From: SIG607 sp045655165
GTDB taxonomy: Bacteria > Bacillota > Clostridia > Oscillospirales > Acutalibacteraceae
Direction of reading: 5' to 3'
DNA: 44,108 nucleotides
Assembly (NCBI GenBank): GCA_045655165.1
Contig: JAZOOT010000027.1
Location: forward strand, 1-44,108
Below, piece by piece: positions 15,079-24,544 of the stretch. Numbering within the stretch: position 1 is the stretch's first letter; each line of letters starts with the position of its first letter. Both the position numbers and the translations under genes were made by a program. A model generated the notes under the pieces. It was not told the origin of the DNA and ran no database searches. It was given only the letters and a program-made list of their open reading frames with translations.

Positions 15079-15696
15079 CTAAAAATACCTTTTATATGGG
15101 TTATGCTGTTTTTCGTGGGCTATTGTTGTTGGCTGACCATGGCCTGCATAAACCTTTATATCATCGTTAAGCAATAAAAGTTTATCAATAGACGAAACTA
15201 ATTCATCTTTATTACCGCTTGGTAAATCTACCCTGCCGAAAGTTTCGTAAAAAAGCGTATCACCGCTAAAAAGTAAATCTCCTAAAAGAAAGCAAAGCGA
15301 ACCTTTTGTGTGTCCGGGGGTTGCAATTACGTTAAAAGTTAAATCACCAATTTTAACCGTTTCGCCGTCGTTTAAAAGTTTATCGGCACAAAAACATTCT
15401 TGGTTAAACCTAAAATGTTTGCTAAGACTTAATTCATCGCCAATTAACCCCTCATTGTCTTCGTGGCTAATATAAACTTTATAGCCAAAATTATCGCGTA
15501 TTTTCTTTGCACCTAAAATATGGTCAAAGTGGCAATGGGTTAAAAGTATTACTTTTTCTTTTTCGATATTTTCTTGGCAAAATTTTTCTATTTCGGAATT
15601 ACATTCGCTGGGGTCAATAATTACTGCACTTTTTTCGCTACACAGCAAATAGCAGTTTTCTTTAAACCTACCGTTTACAACAGTTTTGAATTTCAT
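15079..15696 (-). CDS. MBL-fold metallo-hydrolase (glyoxalase II-like)
   Basis: 205 residues. The metal-binding motif THCHFDH (His54, His56, Asp58, His59) is followed by ATPGHTKGSLCF (third His) and YAGHGQPT (last His), a complete set of dinuclear zinc ligands. The family includes glyoxalase II and YqgX-type hydrolases. The substrate is unknown. The ATG at 15696 overlaps the dtd stop (ATGA). An upstream GTG in frame would lie inside dtd and adds four residues. In many Clostridia this gene stands in the recJ-relA-dtd cluster, as here. Confidence 0.87.
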   Translation of the reverse strand: MKFKTVVNGRFKENCYLLCSEKSAVIIDPSECNSEIEKFCQENIEKEKVILLTHCHFDHILGAKKIRDNFGYKVYISHEDNEGLIGDELSLSKHFRFNQECFCADKLLNDGETVKIGDLTFNVIATPGHTKGSLCFLLGDLLFSGDTLFYETFGRVDLPSGNKDELVSSIDKLLLLNDDIKVYAGHGQPTTIAHEKQHNPYKRYF

Positions 15697-16151
15697 TTTT
15701 TGCACCACGTATCTGTATCTAAAACAATAGTTATTGGGCCTTCGTTAATTAAACTTACCTGCATTTCGCTTTTAAACCTGCCTGTTTCTACCTTTTTAAC
15801 ACCGTTTAACAAAAGTTGTTCGCAATAATACTTATAAAGGCGGTCGGCTTCAACCGGCTCTTTTGCATTTATAAACGAAGGACGATTGCCCTTTTTGGTA
15901 TCGGCGCAAAGTGTAAAGTTAGAAACAACCAACGCTTCGCCCGAAACATCTAAAAGCGATAAATTCATTTTATCTTCACTATCGCAAAACACGCGAAGTT
16001 TTGCGGTTTTTGCTGCCAAAACTTCGGCTTCTTTTTCGGTGTCTGTTTCACTAACGCCAAGCAGTACCATAAAACCGCTTTGTATTTCGCCAACGGTTTC
16101 ACCGCTTACCGTAACTTTTGCGCTTGAGACCCTTTGTATTACTGCTTTCAT
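15693..16151 (-). CDS. dtd: D-aminoacyl-tRNA deacylase
   Basis: 152 residues, full length. It starts MKAVIQRVSSAKVTVSGE and has the two cross-subunit active site motifs, SNFTLCAD (canonical SQFTLxAD, with Asn for Gln) and NEGPIT (canonical NxGPVT). DTD hydrolyses D-amino acids from tRNA, a proofreading step. It sits 9 bases after relA, an arrangement also found in Bacillus. Confidence 0.96.
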   Translation of the reverse strand: MKAVIQRVSSAKVTVSGETVGEIQSGFMVLLGVSETDTEKEAEVLAAKTAKLRVFCDSEDKMNLSLLDVSGEALVVSNFTLCADTKKGNRPSFINAKEPVEADRLYKYYCEQLLLNGVKKVETGRFKSEMQVSLINEGPITIVLDTDTWCKK

Positions 16152-16160
16152 AAAAAACTC

Positions 16161-18359
16161 CTACTGATTTGTTCTTTCTACGTGGAATACACCCTGTATT
16201 TTTTCGATTCTTGCCTTAATGCTTTTTAAATGTTCAAGGCCCTCGGTGCTTACTGTTATTATTACCACGCAATTTCCGTCTTTTGTTTTACGTGCGTTTA
16301 TGCCGCTTAAAGATACGCGCATATTGTAAAGCACCTGAGAAATATCAACAATTAAGCCCTCGCGGTCTATTGAAGATATTTGAAGCGAAGCCAAGAAATT
16401 TGTTTTTTGCGTTGCTTCCCAATATGCCGTTACCCAGCGTTCTTTTTCTTCTGCCTCGTTAATGTTTTTAGGAACATTTGGACAGTCGCACTTATGAATT
16501 GAAACACCGTGTCCGCGGGTTATAAAGCCAATAATATCATCACCCGGAAGCGGTGCACAACATTTTGAAAAGCGAATTAAACAGTTATCAATTCCTTCAA
16601 CAATTACACCGCCGTGCGCTTTGGTGGGTTTAATTACGGGAACAGTTTCAGGCATTGCACCCGCCTTTAACTGTTTTGCAAGTTTTGTGTAATGCTCTTT
16701 AATGTTAGGCAGCATTTTTGAAAGACTTATTCCACCGTAACCAATTGCTGCATAAAAATCATCAATACTTGAAAAATGTTGCCGTTTTGCAATATCTTCA
16801 ATAAATTTGCAAAATTCCTCAACCGTTTGGAAGGTAATATTATTGCGTTTAAATTCGCGTTCAATATCTTCTTTGCCTTGTGCAATGTTTTCGGTGCGTT
16901 TTTCTTTTTTAAACCAACCCCTAATTTTGCTTTTGGCTTGGTTTGTAACCGCAATGTTTATCCAATCTCGGCTTGGGCCCCTACCCGCTTGGTTAGAGGT
17001 TAAAATTTCAATAACTTCACCTGTTTTTATTTGGTGGTTAAGCTGAACAATTTTGCCGTCTACCTTTGCGCCAACCATTTTTATACCAACGGCTGAATGT
17101 ATTGCAAAAGCAAAGTCAACAACAGTTGCGCCAACAGGCAGATTTATAACATCGCCGCGCGGGGTTACGGCAAAAACGTCCTCCTGCGCTAAATCAACCT
17201 TAATTGTTCGTAAAATTTCAGAAGCATCACCGTTTTCGCTTTGGGTTTCAAGAATTTGGCGTATCCAAGCAAGACTTTCTTCCATTTTGTTATCGTTTAC
17301 ATTTAAGCCAACTTTATATTTCCAATGCGCCGCAATTCCGTATTCGGCGGTTTCGTGCATTTCTTCGGTTCGTATTTGAATTTCAAAAGGCACACATTCC
17401 CTGCCAATTACCGTTGTGTGAAGCGACTGGTAACGGTTGGGCTTTGGTGTAGAAATATAATCTTTAAACCTGTTGGGCAAAGGGCGGAACATATCGTGCA
17501 CAACGCCTAAAACGTTATAGCAGTTTGCCACCGTATCAGTAATAATTCTAATTGCGTAAATATCGTAAATTTCTTCAAAATCTTTGTTTTGCATATACAT
17601 TTTACGGTATATGCCATTAATTGATTTAACGCGCGACTGAAATTCAATATGAACGCCTGGCATATCTTTATTTAAACGTTCTTCAATTCGGTCGCGAACA
17701 GTTGATAAAAAGCGTTCGCGAAATTCTTGTTTTACGTTTAATTGATTTTCAATTTCCTTATATGCAATTGGGTCAAGCTGGGCAATTGAAAGGTCTTCAA
17801 GTTCTTCTTTAATTCCCCTAATACCAAGGCGGTGAGCAATTGGAGCATAAACTTCAATAGTTTCAAGCGCCTTATCCCTACGTTTTTGTTCGGGCACGAA
17901 ATCAATTGTGCGCATATTGTGAAGACGGTCGGCAAGTTTAATTAAAATAACGCGGATATCTTTACCCATAGCAATAAGCATTTTTCTTATTGTTTCAGCT
18001 TGCTGTTCTTCTTTTGAAACAAAAGAAAGTTTGCCAATTTTCGTTACTCCGTCAACCAACAGTGCAACTTCATCACCAAATTCTTTTTTTATGGTTTCAA
18101 TGGTTATTTGGGTATCTTCAACCGTATCGTGCAAAAGCGAAGCCACAACGGCATCGGCATCAAGCCCTAACTGTGCAACAATTTTAGCAACGTTAAGAGG
18201 GTGGATATAATATTCATCGTTTGAACAACGCAGTTGACCTTTATGGAGTTGTACGCAGTATTCAAATGCCTTTTTAATTTTATCTTCATTAAAAGTTAAG
18301 TTTTGTGTTTTTAAAAAAGACAAAAATTCTTTAAGTTGTTTTTCATAACATTGTTCCAT
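16161..18359 (-). CDS. relA: Bifunctional (p)ppGpp synthetase/hydrolase (Rel)
   Basis: 732 residues with the full long-RSH architecture. The HD hydrolase domain (His53, His77-Asp78 in LLHDTVED, then LADRLHNMRT) is followed by the synthetase domain (YDIYAIRIITD, NRYQSLHTTVIG), the TGS domain (VFAVTPRGDVINLPVGAT, about 390-450) and a C-terminal zinc-finger/ACT region with CCAPLPGDDIIGFITRGHG. The hydrolase residues look intact, so it should both make and degrade the alarmone. It follows recJ by 17 bases with a GGAGGGGG ribosome binding site. Bacillus has apt between recJ and relA; it is absent here. Confidence 0.97.
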   Translation of the reverse strand: MEQCYEKQLKEFLSFLKTQNLTFNEDKIKKAFEYCVQLHKGQLRCSNDEYYIHPLNVAKIVAQLGLDADAVVASLLHDTVEDTQITIETIKKEFGDEVALLVDGVTKIGKLSFVSKEEQQAETIRKMLIAMGKDIRVILIKLADRLHNMRTIDFVPEQKRRDKALETIEVYAPIAHRLGIRGIKEELEDLSIAQLDPIAYKEIENQLNVKQEFRERFLSTVRDRIEERLNKDMPGVHIEFQSRVKSINGIYRKMYMQNKDFEEIYDIYAIRIITDTVANCYNVLGVVHDMFRPLPNRFKDYISTPKPNRYQSLHTTVIGRECVPFEIQIRTEEMHETAEYGIAAHWKYKVGLNVNDNKMEESLAWIRQILETQSENGDASEILRTIKVDLAQEDVFAVTPRGDVINLPVGATVVDFAFAIHSAVGIKMVGAKVDGKIVQLNHQIKTGEVIEILTSNQAGRGPSRDWINIAVTNQAKSKIRGWFKKEKRTENIAQGKEDIEREFKRNNITFQTVEEFCKFIEDIAKRQHFSSIDDFYAAIGYGGISLSKMLPNIKEHYTKLAKQLKAGAMPETVPVIKPTKAHGGVIVEGIDNCLIRFSKCCAPLPGDDIIGFITRGHGVSIHKCDCPNVPKNINEAEEKERWVTAYWEATQKTNFLASLQISSIDREGLIVDISQVLYNMRVSLSGINARKTKDGNCVVIITVSTEGLEHLKSIKARIEKIQGVFHVERTNQ

Positions 18360-18376
18360 ATAATCCCCCTCCTTTA

Positions 18377-20377
18377 CTAATTTTCAAAACGCTTAATAAT
18401 TTCGGCTTCTGATAAATCAACCTTATTATTGGTTGGAATAATTTTAATAAAATCTTCTTCAGTTTTAGCAAGGCCCAATTCTTTTAACGCCTTTAAAACC
18501 ACCATTGTTTTTGCAGGCGATATTTTATTTGCAAAATAAAGACAAACACCGTTTTGTGTGCACGGTTTTTTGGTTAAATATTTATATATTAAAACAAATT
18601 CCTCACGCGTGGGTTTAATTGCCGAAAAGTCACCGCTATTACCCACACAAAAATCATCGTACAAAGTGTAGTGTTCCATAATTTTTTCATCGTTTACACC
18701 GCTTGGTCTTATATCTTTAATTACAACCGAAAAATATTCTTTGCCGTCGCGCACATTTATATCAAGCGTAACCGCAATATCAACAATGTTTCCCTCTTCA
18801 AAGCAAAATGCTTCTTTAGAAGTACCGAAATAAACTGCGCTAAAACTTACTTCGCCCTTTGAAAACATAATGCGGATATGCTTATTATTACCAATAGAAT
18901 TAACGCGTTCAACCTTAACGCCAAAAATGCCGAAAACAGGCATTGGGTTAGCGTGGCCATACGGTTCAAGTTGTTTAAGTTCATAAGCCAAATCAACTGT
19001 TAGCGCAACAGGGTTAAGTTTGCAATCTAAATTAAGCACCTGATACACAGGGGTTTCGTTTTGGGCATAAGCGTTAATTTCGTTTCTAAAAGCAACCAAA
19101 TTTTCTTCTTTTAAAGTAACGCCTGCAGCCAATTCGTGTCCGCCGAATTTGTGCAAAAGCCAATCGCACTCTCTTACAGCATTAAAAAGCGAAAAGCCCT
19201 TTAAACTTCTGCCCGAACCGCAATAAAAATCACCGCAGGAAGACAGCACAACCGTTGGTTTTGCATATTTATCGCAAATTCTTGCGGCAACAATGCCTAA
19301 AACGCCCAAATGCCAATCTTTTCCCCACACCACTATTACGCGGTTATGGTATAATTCTTCTTTTTCTATAATTTCGGTTGCTTCTAAATAAATTTCCTTT
19401 TCAATTTGCTGGCGGCGAACGTTTTCTTCACAAATTTCGGTTGCAAGCGCTTCGGCCTTAACGCTGTCATCACAAATTAGCAAATCAAAAGCGCGCATTG
19501 CATTGCCAACACGGCCTGCCGCATTTATTCTTGGTACAATACCAAAAGCAATTTTTTGCTCATCAATTTCATTAGTTTTAAGACCTGCCGCCTGAGCCAA
19601 AGCAATAAGACCAATTACCTTCGTTTTCTTTATAACAGGTAAAACCGATTTTACCATTGCGCGGTTTTCATAAAGCAAGGGCATAACATCGGCAATGGTG
19701 CCAACAACGGCAAGTTCGCCAAAATAGTTAAGCATTTCTTCGGGTTCGGCTTCTGCCAAAGCGCAAACCAAACGAAAAGCCACCATAGAGCCCGAAATAT
19801 CTTTAAATTCACAACAACTTGTAACCAAGTGCGGATTTACAATTGCTTCTGCCACGGGTAATTCGATTGACGGCAAATGGTGGTCAGTTATAACAACCTT
19901 TATGCCCTTTTGCCTTGCATACTGCACTTCGTTTATGCAAGAAATACCATTATCAACCGTAATTATAAGTTTAACGCCAAGCGAAGCCAATTTATCAATT
20001 CCTTCGTTTGTCATTCCGTAACCCTCATTTATGCGGTCAGGAATATAAACTGTAATATCGGCCCCATTTTCTTTTAAAAAGCGGTAAACAATTGCGCTGG
20101 CAGTAATTCCGTCACAATCGTAATCGCCGTAAACAGCAATTTTTTCACCATTATTTAAACTATTTTTAATAACGCCAACTGCACGTTCCATATCAGGCAA
20201 ATCGTAAATTTCACCCAAAAAGCATTCTTCACCCAAATATTCAAGCAAAGAAACAGGGTCACAATACCCCCTTGACGCCGAAATAAGAGCAACAAACGGG
20301 TCAATATCGCATTCTTCGGCAAGTTCTTTTGCCGACTCTTTATCAATGCCCAAAGTTTTCCATTTTTTTAAAGCCAT
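18377..20377 (-). CDS. recJ: Single-strand DNA exonuclease RecJ
   Basis: 666 residues. The DHH phosphoesterase motifs are present: GDYDCDGITA (Asp85, Asp87), VDNGIS (Asp142) and ITDHHLPS (165-167), with the DHHA1 motif GGHELAAGVTL further on and an OB domain behind. RecJ degrades single-stranded DNA 5' to 3' in recombination and mismatch repair. It is the first gene of a seven-gene cluster. A promoter with TTGCAA and TATTAT lies directly upstream and a very strong ribosome binding site (run of seven G) precedes the ATG. Confidence 0.96.
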   Translation of the reverse strand: MALKKWKTLGIDKESAKELAEECDIDPFVALISASRGYCDPVSLLEYLGEECFLGEIYDLPDMERAVGVIKNSLNNGEKIAVYGDYDCDGITASAIVYRFLKENGADITVYIPDRINEGYGMTNEGIDKLASLGVKLIITVDNGISCINEVQYARQKGIKVVITDHHLPSIELPVAEAIVNPHLVTSCCEFKDISGSMVAFRLVCALAEAEPEEMLNYFGELAVVGTIADVMPLLYENRAMVKSVLPVIKKTKVIGLIALAQAAGLKTNEIDEQKIAFGIVPRINAAGRVGNAMRAFDLLICDDSVKAEALATEICEENVRRQQIEKEIYLEATEIIEKEELYHNRVIVVWGKDWHLGVLGIVAARICDKYAKPTVVLSSCGDFYCGSGRSLKGFSLFNAVRECDWLLHKFGGHELAAGVTLKEENLVAFRNEINAYAQNETPVYQVLNLDCKLNPVALTVDLAYELKQLEPYGHANPMPVFGIFGVKVERVNSIGNNKHIRIMFSKGEVSFSAVYFGTSKEAFCFEEGNIVDIAVTLDINVRDGKEYFSVVIKDIRPSGVNDEKIMEHYTLYDDFCVGNSGDFSAIKPTREEFVLIYKYLTKKPCTQNGVCLYFANKISPAKTMVVLKALKELGLAKTEEDFIKIIPTNNKVDLSEAEIIKRFEN

Positions 20378-20416
20378 TTGTCACCCTCACCCCCCCATAT
20401 AGGCAATATATAATAT

Positions 20417-20445
20417 ATAATATCATAAAATATATATATTTGCAA
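20417..20445 (-). promoter_or_regulatory. Promoter of the recJ-relA operon
   Basis: On the minus strand TTGCAA (20440-20445), a 17-base spacer and TATTAT (20417-20422). It lies immediately beyond the terminator of the upstream transketolase operon, so it marks a real transcript boundary. Confidence 0.75.
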
Positions 20446-20446
20446 T

Positions 20447-20479
20447 AAAAAAAGACAGAAAGCCAAGTTTGGCTTTCTG
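20447..20479 (-). terminator. Terminator of the miaB-to-transketolase operon
   Basis: CAGAAAGCCAA (20456-20466) pairs with TTGGCTTTCTG (20469-20479), followed on the minus strand by a T-run (20447-20453). It lies 15 bases after the transketolase stop. Confidence 0.85.
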
Positions 20480-20494
20480 CCCGTTTTTAGTTAA

Positions 20495-21442
20495 TTATTT
20501 ATTTAACGCAATAGCTGTTTTTGCCTTTTCAACAATATCTTTAGCGCGCAAGCCAAACTCATCAAGAAGTTGGTTTGCAGGGCCCGATGTTCCATATTTA
20601 TCGTAAACACCGAGTTTTACAACCGGAACAGGATAATTTTCAGAAAGGAATTCACTAACAGCACCGCCAAGACCGCCAATAACAGAATGTTCTTCAGCGG
20701 TAACAATTGCGCCTGTTTCTTTTGCAGCTTTAAGCACAAGTTCGGTATCAAGAGGTTTAATTGTTGCAATATTTATAATTCTTGCGCTAATTCCCTCTGC
20801 TTTTAATAGTTCATACGCTTCCATTGCTTCGGCAACCATAAGACCCGTTGCAATAATGGTTACATCGCTGCCATCTTTAAGCACATTGCCTTTGCCGATT
20901 ACAAATTCGGCGTTTTCATCGCTTACTACCGGAACAGCAAGACGGCCAAAACGCAAATAAACGGGGCCATCGTGGTTGTAAGCCGCAAAAATTGCTTTTT
21001 CTGCTTCAACAACGTCGGCAGGGTTAATAATTGTCATGCCGGGAATTGTACGCATTAAAGCAATATCTTCACAGCACTGGTGTGTTGCACCGTCTTCACC
21101 AACCGAAATACCTGCGTGTGTTGCGCCTATAACAACGTTAAGGTGAGGATAACCAATAGAGTTTCTTACCTGTTCAAAAGCACGGCCTGCTGCAAACATT
21201 GCAAAAGAACTGCAAAATACTTTTTTGCCTGTTGCAGCAATACCTGCCGCAATGCTTACCATATTTTGTTCAGCAATACCGCAATCGTAAAAACGTTCGG
21301 GGAATGCTTTTTTAAACATACCTGTTTTGGTTGCTTCTGCAAGGTCAGCATCCATAACAATAAAATCATTATATTTTTCACCAAGTTTAACCAGTGTGGC
21401 ACCATAGCCCTCACGGGTTGCCTTTTTAATTACATCTGCCAT
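20495..21442 (-). CDS. Transketolase, C-terminal subunit
   Basis: 315 residues corresponding to the pyrimidine-binding and C-terminal domains of transketolase: YDCGIAEQNMVSIAAGIA, with the glutamate that activates thiamine diphosphate, GATHAGISVGEDGATHQ, and EHSVIGGLGGAVSEFL. With the N-terminal subunit encoded immediately upstream it forms the split transketolase common in Clostridia, exchanging two-carbon units in the pentose phosphate pathway. The gap to the partner is 14 bases, with a GGAGG site. It is the last gene of the operon. Confidence 0.95.
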   Translation of the reverse strand: MADVIKKATREGYGATLVKLGEKYNDFIVMDADLAEATKTGMFKKAFPERFYDCGIAEQNMVSIAAGIAATGKKVFCSSFAMFAAGRAFEQVRNSIGYPHLNVVIGATHAGISVGEDGATHQCCEDIALMRTIPGMTIINPADVVEAEKAIFAAYNHDGPVYLRFGRLAVPVVSDENAEFVIGKGNVLKDGSDVTIIATGLMVAEAMEAYELLKAEGISARIINIATIKPLDTELVLKAAKETGAIVTAEEHSVIGGLGGAVSEFLSENYPVPVVKLGVYDKYGTSGPANQLLDEFGLRAKDIVEKAKTAIALNK

Positions 21443-21456
21443 TATAGTTTCCCTCC

Positions 21457-22296
21457 TTAATTAAAAGCACTTAATGCGGTGTTAAGTTCGCCAATTGCAA
21501 CAACAAATTCTTCATCGTTAGGAGCTTTGCCGTGCCAGCCGCATTTGTTTTCCATAAAGGAAACGCCTTTACCTTTAACAGTTTTAGCAACAATACAAAC
21601 GGGTTTACCCTTAATTTCGCGGGCCTTTGCAAATGCCTCTTCAATTTCTTCGAAATTATGGCCGTCAATTGTTAAAACTTCCCAACCAAATGCCATAAAC
21701 TTCTGGTCAATTGGCGAAGGTGAGTTTACTTCATCGCAAGTACCGTCAATTTGAAGGTTGTTAAAATCAACAACTGCAACAAGATTATCAAGCTTTTTAT
21801 TAGCGGCAAACATTGCTGCTTCCCAAACTTGACCTTCTTCACATTCGCCATCGCCTAATACGGTGTAAACGCGGAAAGAATCGCCAAAGTGTTTAGCCGA
21901 AAGGGCCATACCAACAGCGGCAGAAATACCTTGTCCCAACGAACCGGATGACATATCAACACCGGGGATTTTAACCATATCGGGATGTCCCTGAAGTCTT
22001 GCGCCAAAGTGGCGAAGAGTGATAAGTTCATCTACCGGGAAAAAACCGCGGTTTGCAAGTGTTGAGTAAAGCACAGGAGCAGCATGGCCTTTAGAAAGCA
22101 CAAAACGGTCACGCTCTGGCATATCGGGGTTTTGAGGGTCGATATTAAGTTCTTTGTAGTACAAATATGTTAAAATATCTGCACAAGAAAGCGAACCGCC
22201 CGGATGGCCGGCTTTTGCACTATGTACCCCTTCAATAATTCCAATTCTTACCTTGACTGCTTCTTTTTCAAGGAATTTTTTTGTTGCATTATCCAT
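21457..22296 (-). CDS. Transketolase, N-terminal subunit
   Basis: 279 residues carrying the thiamine diphosphate-binding domain: AGHPGGSLSCADILTYLY, SKGHAAPVLYSTLA and GDGECEEGQVWEAAMFA with the metal site GDG-x-NN type region (VDFNNLQIDG). It ends where the C-terminal subunit begins, so the enzyme is split. The ATG at 22296 overlaps the stop of the HAD gene by one base (TAATG). An in-frame GTG 9 bases earlier would lie inside that gene and is less likely. Confidence 0.95.
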   Translation of the reverse strand: MDNATKKFLEKEAVKVRIGIIEGVHSAKAGHPGGSLSCADILTYLYYKELNIDPQNPDMPERDRFVLSKGHAAPVLYSTLANRGFFPVDELITLRHFGARLQGHPDMVKIPGVDMSSGSLGQGISAAVGMALSAKHFGDSFRVYTVLGDGECEEGQVWEAAMFAANKKLDNLVAVVDFNNLQIDGTCDEVNSPSPIDQKFMAFGWEVLTIDGHNFEEIEEAFAKAREIKGKPVCIVAKTVKGKGVSFMENKCGWHGKAPNDEEFVVAIGELNTALSAFN

Positions 22297-23144
22297 TATA
22301 TGCACCCTTTCTTTTTAAGATTATAAAGATAACCTATAAAATCCGCCACCGCACCGTCTTTGCAGCCCACCGTAACATAATTAGCACACGCTTTTACTTC
22401 ATCGGGGGCTTCCTTTACCGCTGCAGAAACATCGGCAAGTTGCAACATGGAGACATCGTTAAAATGGTCTCCAATGGCAAAAATCTTTCCGTTTTGCAGA
22501 TTATTATACTGAATAAATTTTTGCAAAGCATTGCCTTTAGATACACCGTTTGGATGAACTTCCATAAAGTTATTCGCTCTGCCGTTAAACATACATTTTG
22601 TGGGTTCTAAATAAGAATCGGTAAACCCAAATTCTTTGCCAAGTTTAATTAAATTTTTAGCATCGTTTTCGTTATTTAATATAATAACAATTTTATACCA
22701 AGCGTTTTCTTTTGCAAACTTGAAATCACATAAAATTTTAGTTAATTTTTCGTATTCAAGATGTTCACGCAAAATTTTACCATCTTTAAGTATATAAACA
22801 ATGTTATCGCTGTGAACTTCAATTTCCAAATTTGGAAATTGTTCCATTACCAATTTTGCATACAATTTATCATTATCAGATATTGGTTGTTCAAAAAGAG
22901 CGCGTTTGTTAAAAAAATCGTAAACAACACCACCGCCACAAACAATGCTAACAGGAAGTTTACCAAGGTCTTCTTCTAAAACATAAAGTGCTTCGGCACT
23001 TCTGCCACTCGCAATAACAAACATTCCACCATCGTTTTCAAACTGACGTATCATTTTAACATTATCTGGGTGCAAAAAATTGCCTGACACCAGCGTACCG
23101 TCAACATCGCATACCAACATGCACCCGCTAAATAATTTATTCAA
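22296..23144 (-). CDS. Cof-type HAD-superfamily hydrolase
   Basis: 282 residues. Motif I is DVDGTL (nucleophile Asp13, acid Asp15), then IASGRSAEAL, a cap domain of the Cof/C2B type, Lys in VSKGNALQ and motif IV GDHFNDVSML. These phosphatases act on sugar phosphates or flavin and pyridoxal phosphates. The substrate here is unknown. Adjacency to the transketolase genes may hint at sugar phosphates, but this is only inference. Its start overlaps the rluD stop by 8 bases. Confidence 0.88.
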   Translation of the reverse strand: MNKLFSGCMLVCDVDGTLVSGNFLHPDNVKMIRQFENDGGMFVIASGRSAEALYVLEEDLGKLPVSIVCGGGVVYDFFNKRALFEQPISDNDKLYAKLVMEQFPNLEIEVHSDNIVYILKDGKILREHLEYEKLTKILCDFKFAKENAWYKIVIILNNENDAKNLIKLGKEFGFTDSYLEPTKCMFNGRANNFMEVHPNGVSKGNALQKFIQYNNLQNGKIFAIGDHFNDVSMLQLADVSAAVKEAPDEVKACANYVTVGCKDGAVADFIGYLYNLKKKGCI

Positions 23145-24048
23145 AAGTTTCGCACTCCTTTAAAAATGCCGTAAAATATTCAGGAAGTTCACTTTCAAAC
23201 TCCAAATATTGTTTTGTTATTGGGTGAATAAAACCAATTTTTTTAGCATGTAAACACTGCCCACCAAGTTTGGTTATAGCTTTTTTGGGGCCGTAAACAG
23301 TATCGCCCGCAACAGCGTGTCCAATATACGACATATGAACCCTTATTTGGTGGGTTCTGCCCGTTTCAAGGCGTAATCTAACATAAGAAAAGCCGTTATA
23401 TTCTTTTAAAACTGTGTAATGAGTTACTGCAAATTTTGAATTATAATCGGTAACTGCCATTTGTTTGCGTTTTATGGGATGACGACCAATAGGCGCATTT
23501 ATTGTGCCGTTTTTTTCTTTAAAACTACCGTAAACAACCGCTTCGTATTCACGGGTAAAGGAATGTTCTTTAATTTGTTCGGCAAGTCCTATATGCGCTT
23601 CATCACTTTTTGCAACAATTAAAAGACCGCTTGTATCTTTATCTATTCGGTGCACAATACCGGGGCGTAAAACACCGTTTATGCCCGAAAGCGAATCTTT
23701 ACAGTGGTGCAAAAGCGCATTTACAAGCGTATTTTCGCTATTGCCATTCGCCGGGTGAACAACCATTCCTTTGGGTTTACTTACAACCAAAAGGTAATTA
23801 TCTTCATATACAATTTCAAGCGGTATGTTTTGCGCCACAACATTAAGCGGTGTGGGGTCGGGTATATTTACCACCAAAACATTGCCGTTTTTAAGTTTTG
23901 TGTTTTTAGAAATACTTTTTCCGCCAAGCAACACGTTGTTGTTTGCAAAAAGCGTTGCCGCGTGGCTTCGGGTTATTTCCAGTTCGTTTGCCACAAAAAT
24001 ATCGGCACGAACACTTTCGCCTATAACACTAAGTTCTTTAATTTGCAT
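23137..24048 (-). CDS. rluD: RluA-family 23S rRNA pseudouridine synthase (RluD-like)
   Basis: 303 residues from the ATG at 24048, which overlaps the end of lspA by 11 bases. An S4 domain (about 15-60) precedes the catalytic core with GIVHRIDKDTSGLL (catalytic Asp136) and LETGRTHQIRVHM. It should isomerise uridines in 23S rRNA, or another large RNA. A longer in-frame reading adds a hydrophobic 31-residue leader that is merely lspA in another frame. The ribosome binding site is weak, so translation is probably coupled to lspA. The lspA-rluD pair is conserved in Firmicutes. Confidence 0.92.
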   Translation of the reverse strand: MQIKELSVIGESVRADIFVANELEITRSHAATLFANNNVLLGGKSISKNTKLKNGNVLVVNIPDPTPLNVVAQNIPLEIVYEDNYLLVVSKPKGMVVHPANGNSENTLVNALLHHCKDSLSGINGVLRPGIVHRIDKDTSGLLIVAKSDEAHIGLAEQIKEHSFTREYEAVVYGSFKEKNGTINAPIGRHPIKRKQMAVTDYNSKFAVTHYTVLKEYNGFSYVRLRLETGRTHQIRVHMSYIGHAVAGDTVYGPKKAITKLGGQCLHAKKIGFIHPITKQYLEFESELPEYFTAFLKECETFE

Positions 24049-24529
24049 CGTTTCGGTTTTCTTCTTTACTTTCTTTATACATATCAACCACAAAGTAAAG
24101 CACAAGCAAAATTGCACCAACAACAATAGCACAATCTGCAACGTTAAACACAGGAAAATCTATAAATTCAAAATGCAAAAAGTCAATAACCTTACCGCCG
24201 CGGAAAACACGGTCAATCATATTGCCTGTACCGCCCGAAAGAATTAAGGTAATTGACCAAAACATAAGTTTATTTCTTATGCCGAATTTTAAAAGCATTG
24301 CAACGCAAATAATCATAATAAGAATTGTTAAAGACAACAATATCCAAGTATATCCCTCTAAAAAACCCCACGCACCACCTTGGTTATGAATATACCAAAA
24401 ATTCATAAAGCCAGGCAAAAATTCGGACGAAGAATTAAGAGCCATATTACTTACCACAATATATTTTGTAATTTGGTCAGCCGCAATTAAAACAAAAAAG
24501 CTAACAATTGCCAAAACATAAGAAATCAC
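24038..24529 (-). CDS. lspA: Lipoprotein signal peptidase (signal peptidase II)
   Basis: 163 residues with four membrane segments and both catalytic aspartates in their motifs: GNMIDR (Asp106) and FNVADC (Asp132). It removes signal peptides from prolipoproteins after lipidation; the amidase at 37541 is a likely substrate. It lies between ylmH and rluD, with an 11-base overlap with rluD. Confidence 0.96.
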   Translation of the reverse strand: MISYVLAIVSFFVLIAADQITKYIVVSNMALNSSSEFLPGFMNFWYIHNQGGAWGFLEGYTWILLSLTILIMIICVAMLLKFGIRNKLMFWSITLILSGGTGNMIDRVFRGGKVIDFLHFEFIDFPVFNVADCAIVVGAILLVLYFVVDMYKESKEENRNDAN

Positions 24530-24544
24530 AAAATCACTCCAAAA

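Noticed and set aside
24049..24141. A hydrophobic N-terminal extension of RluD resembling a signal peptide
   Set aside because: The sequence is the end of lspA read in another frame; RluD proteins are cytosolic and the ATG at 24048 fits the family start.
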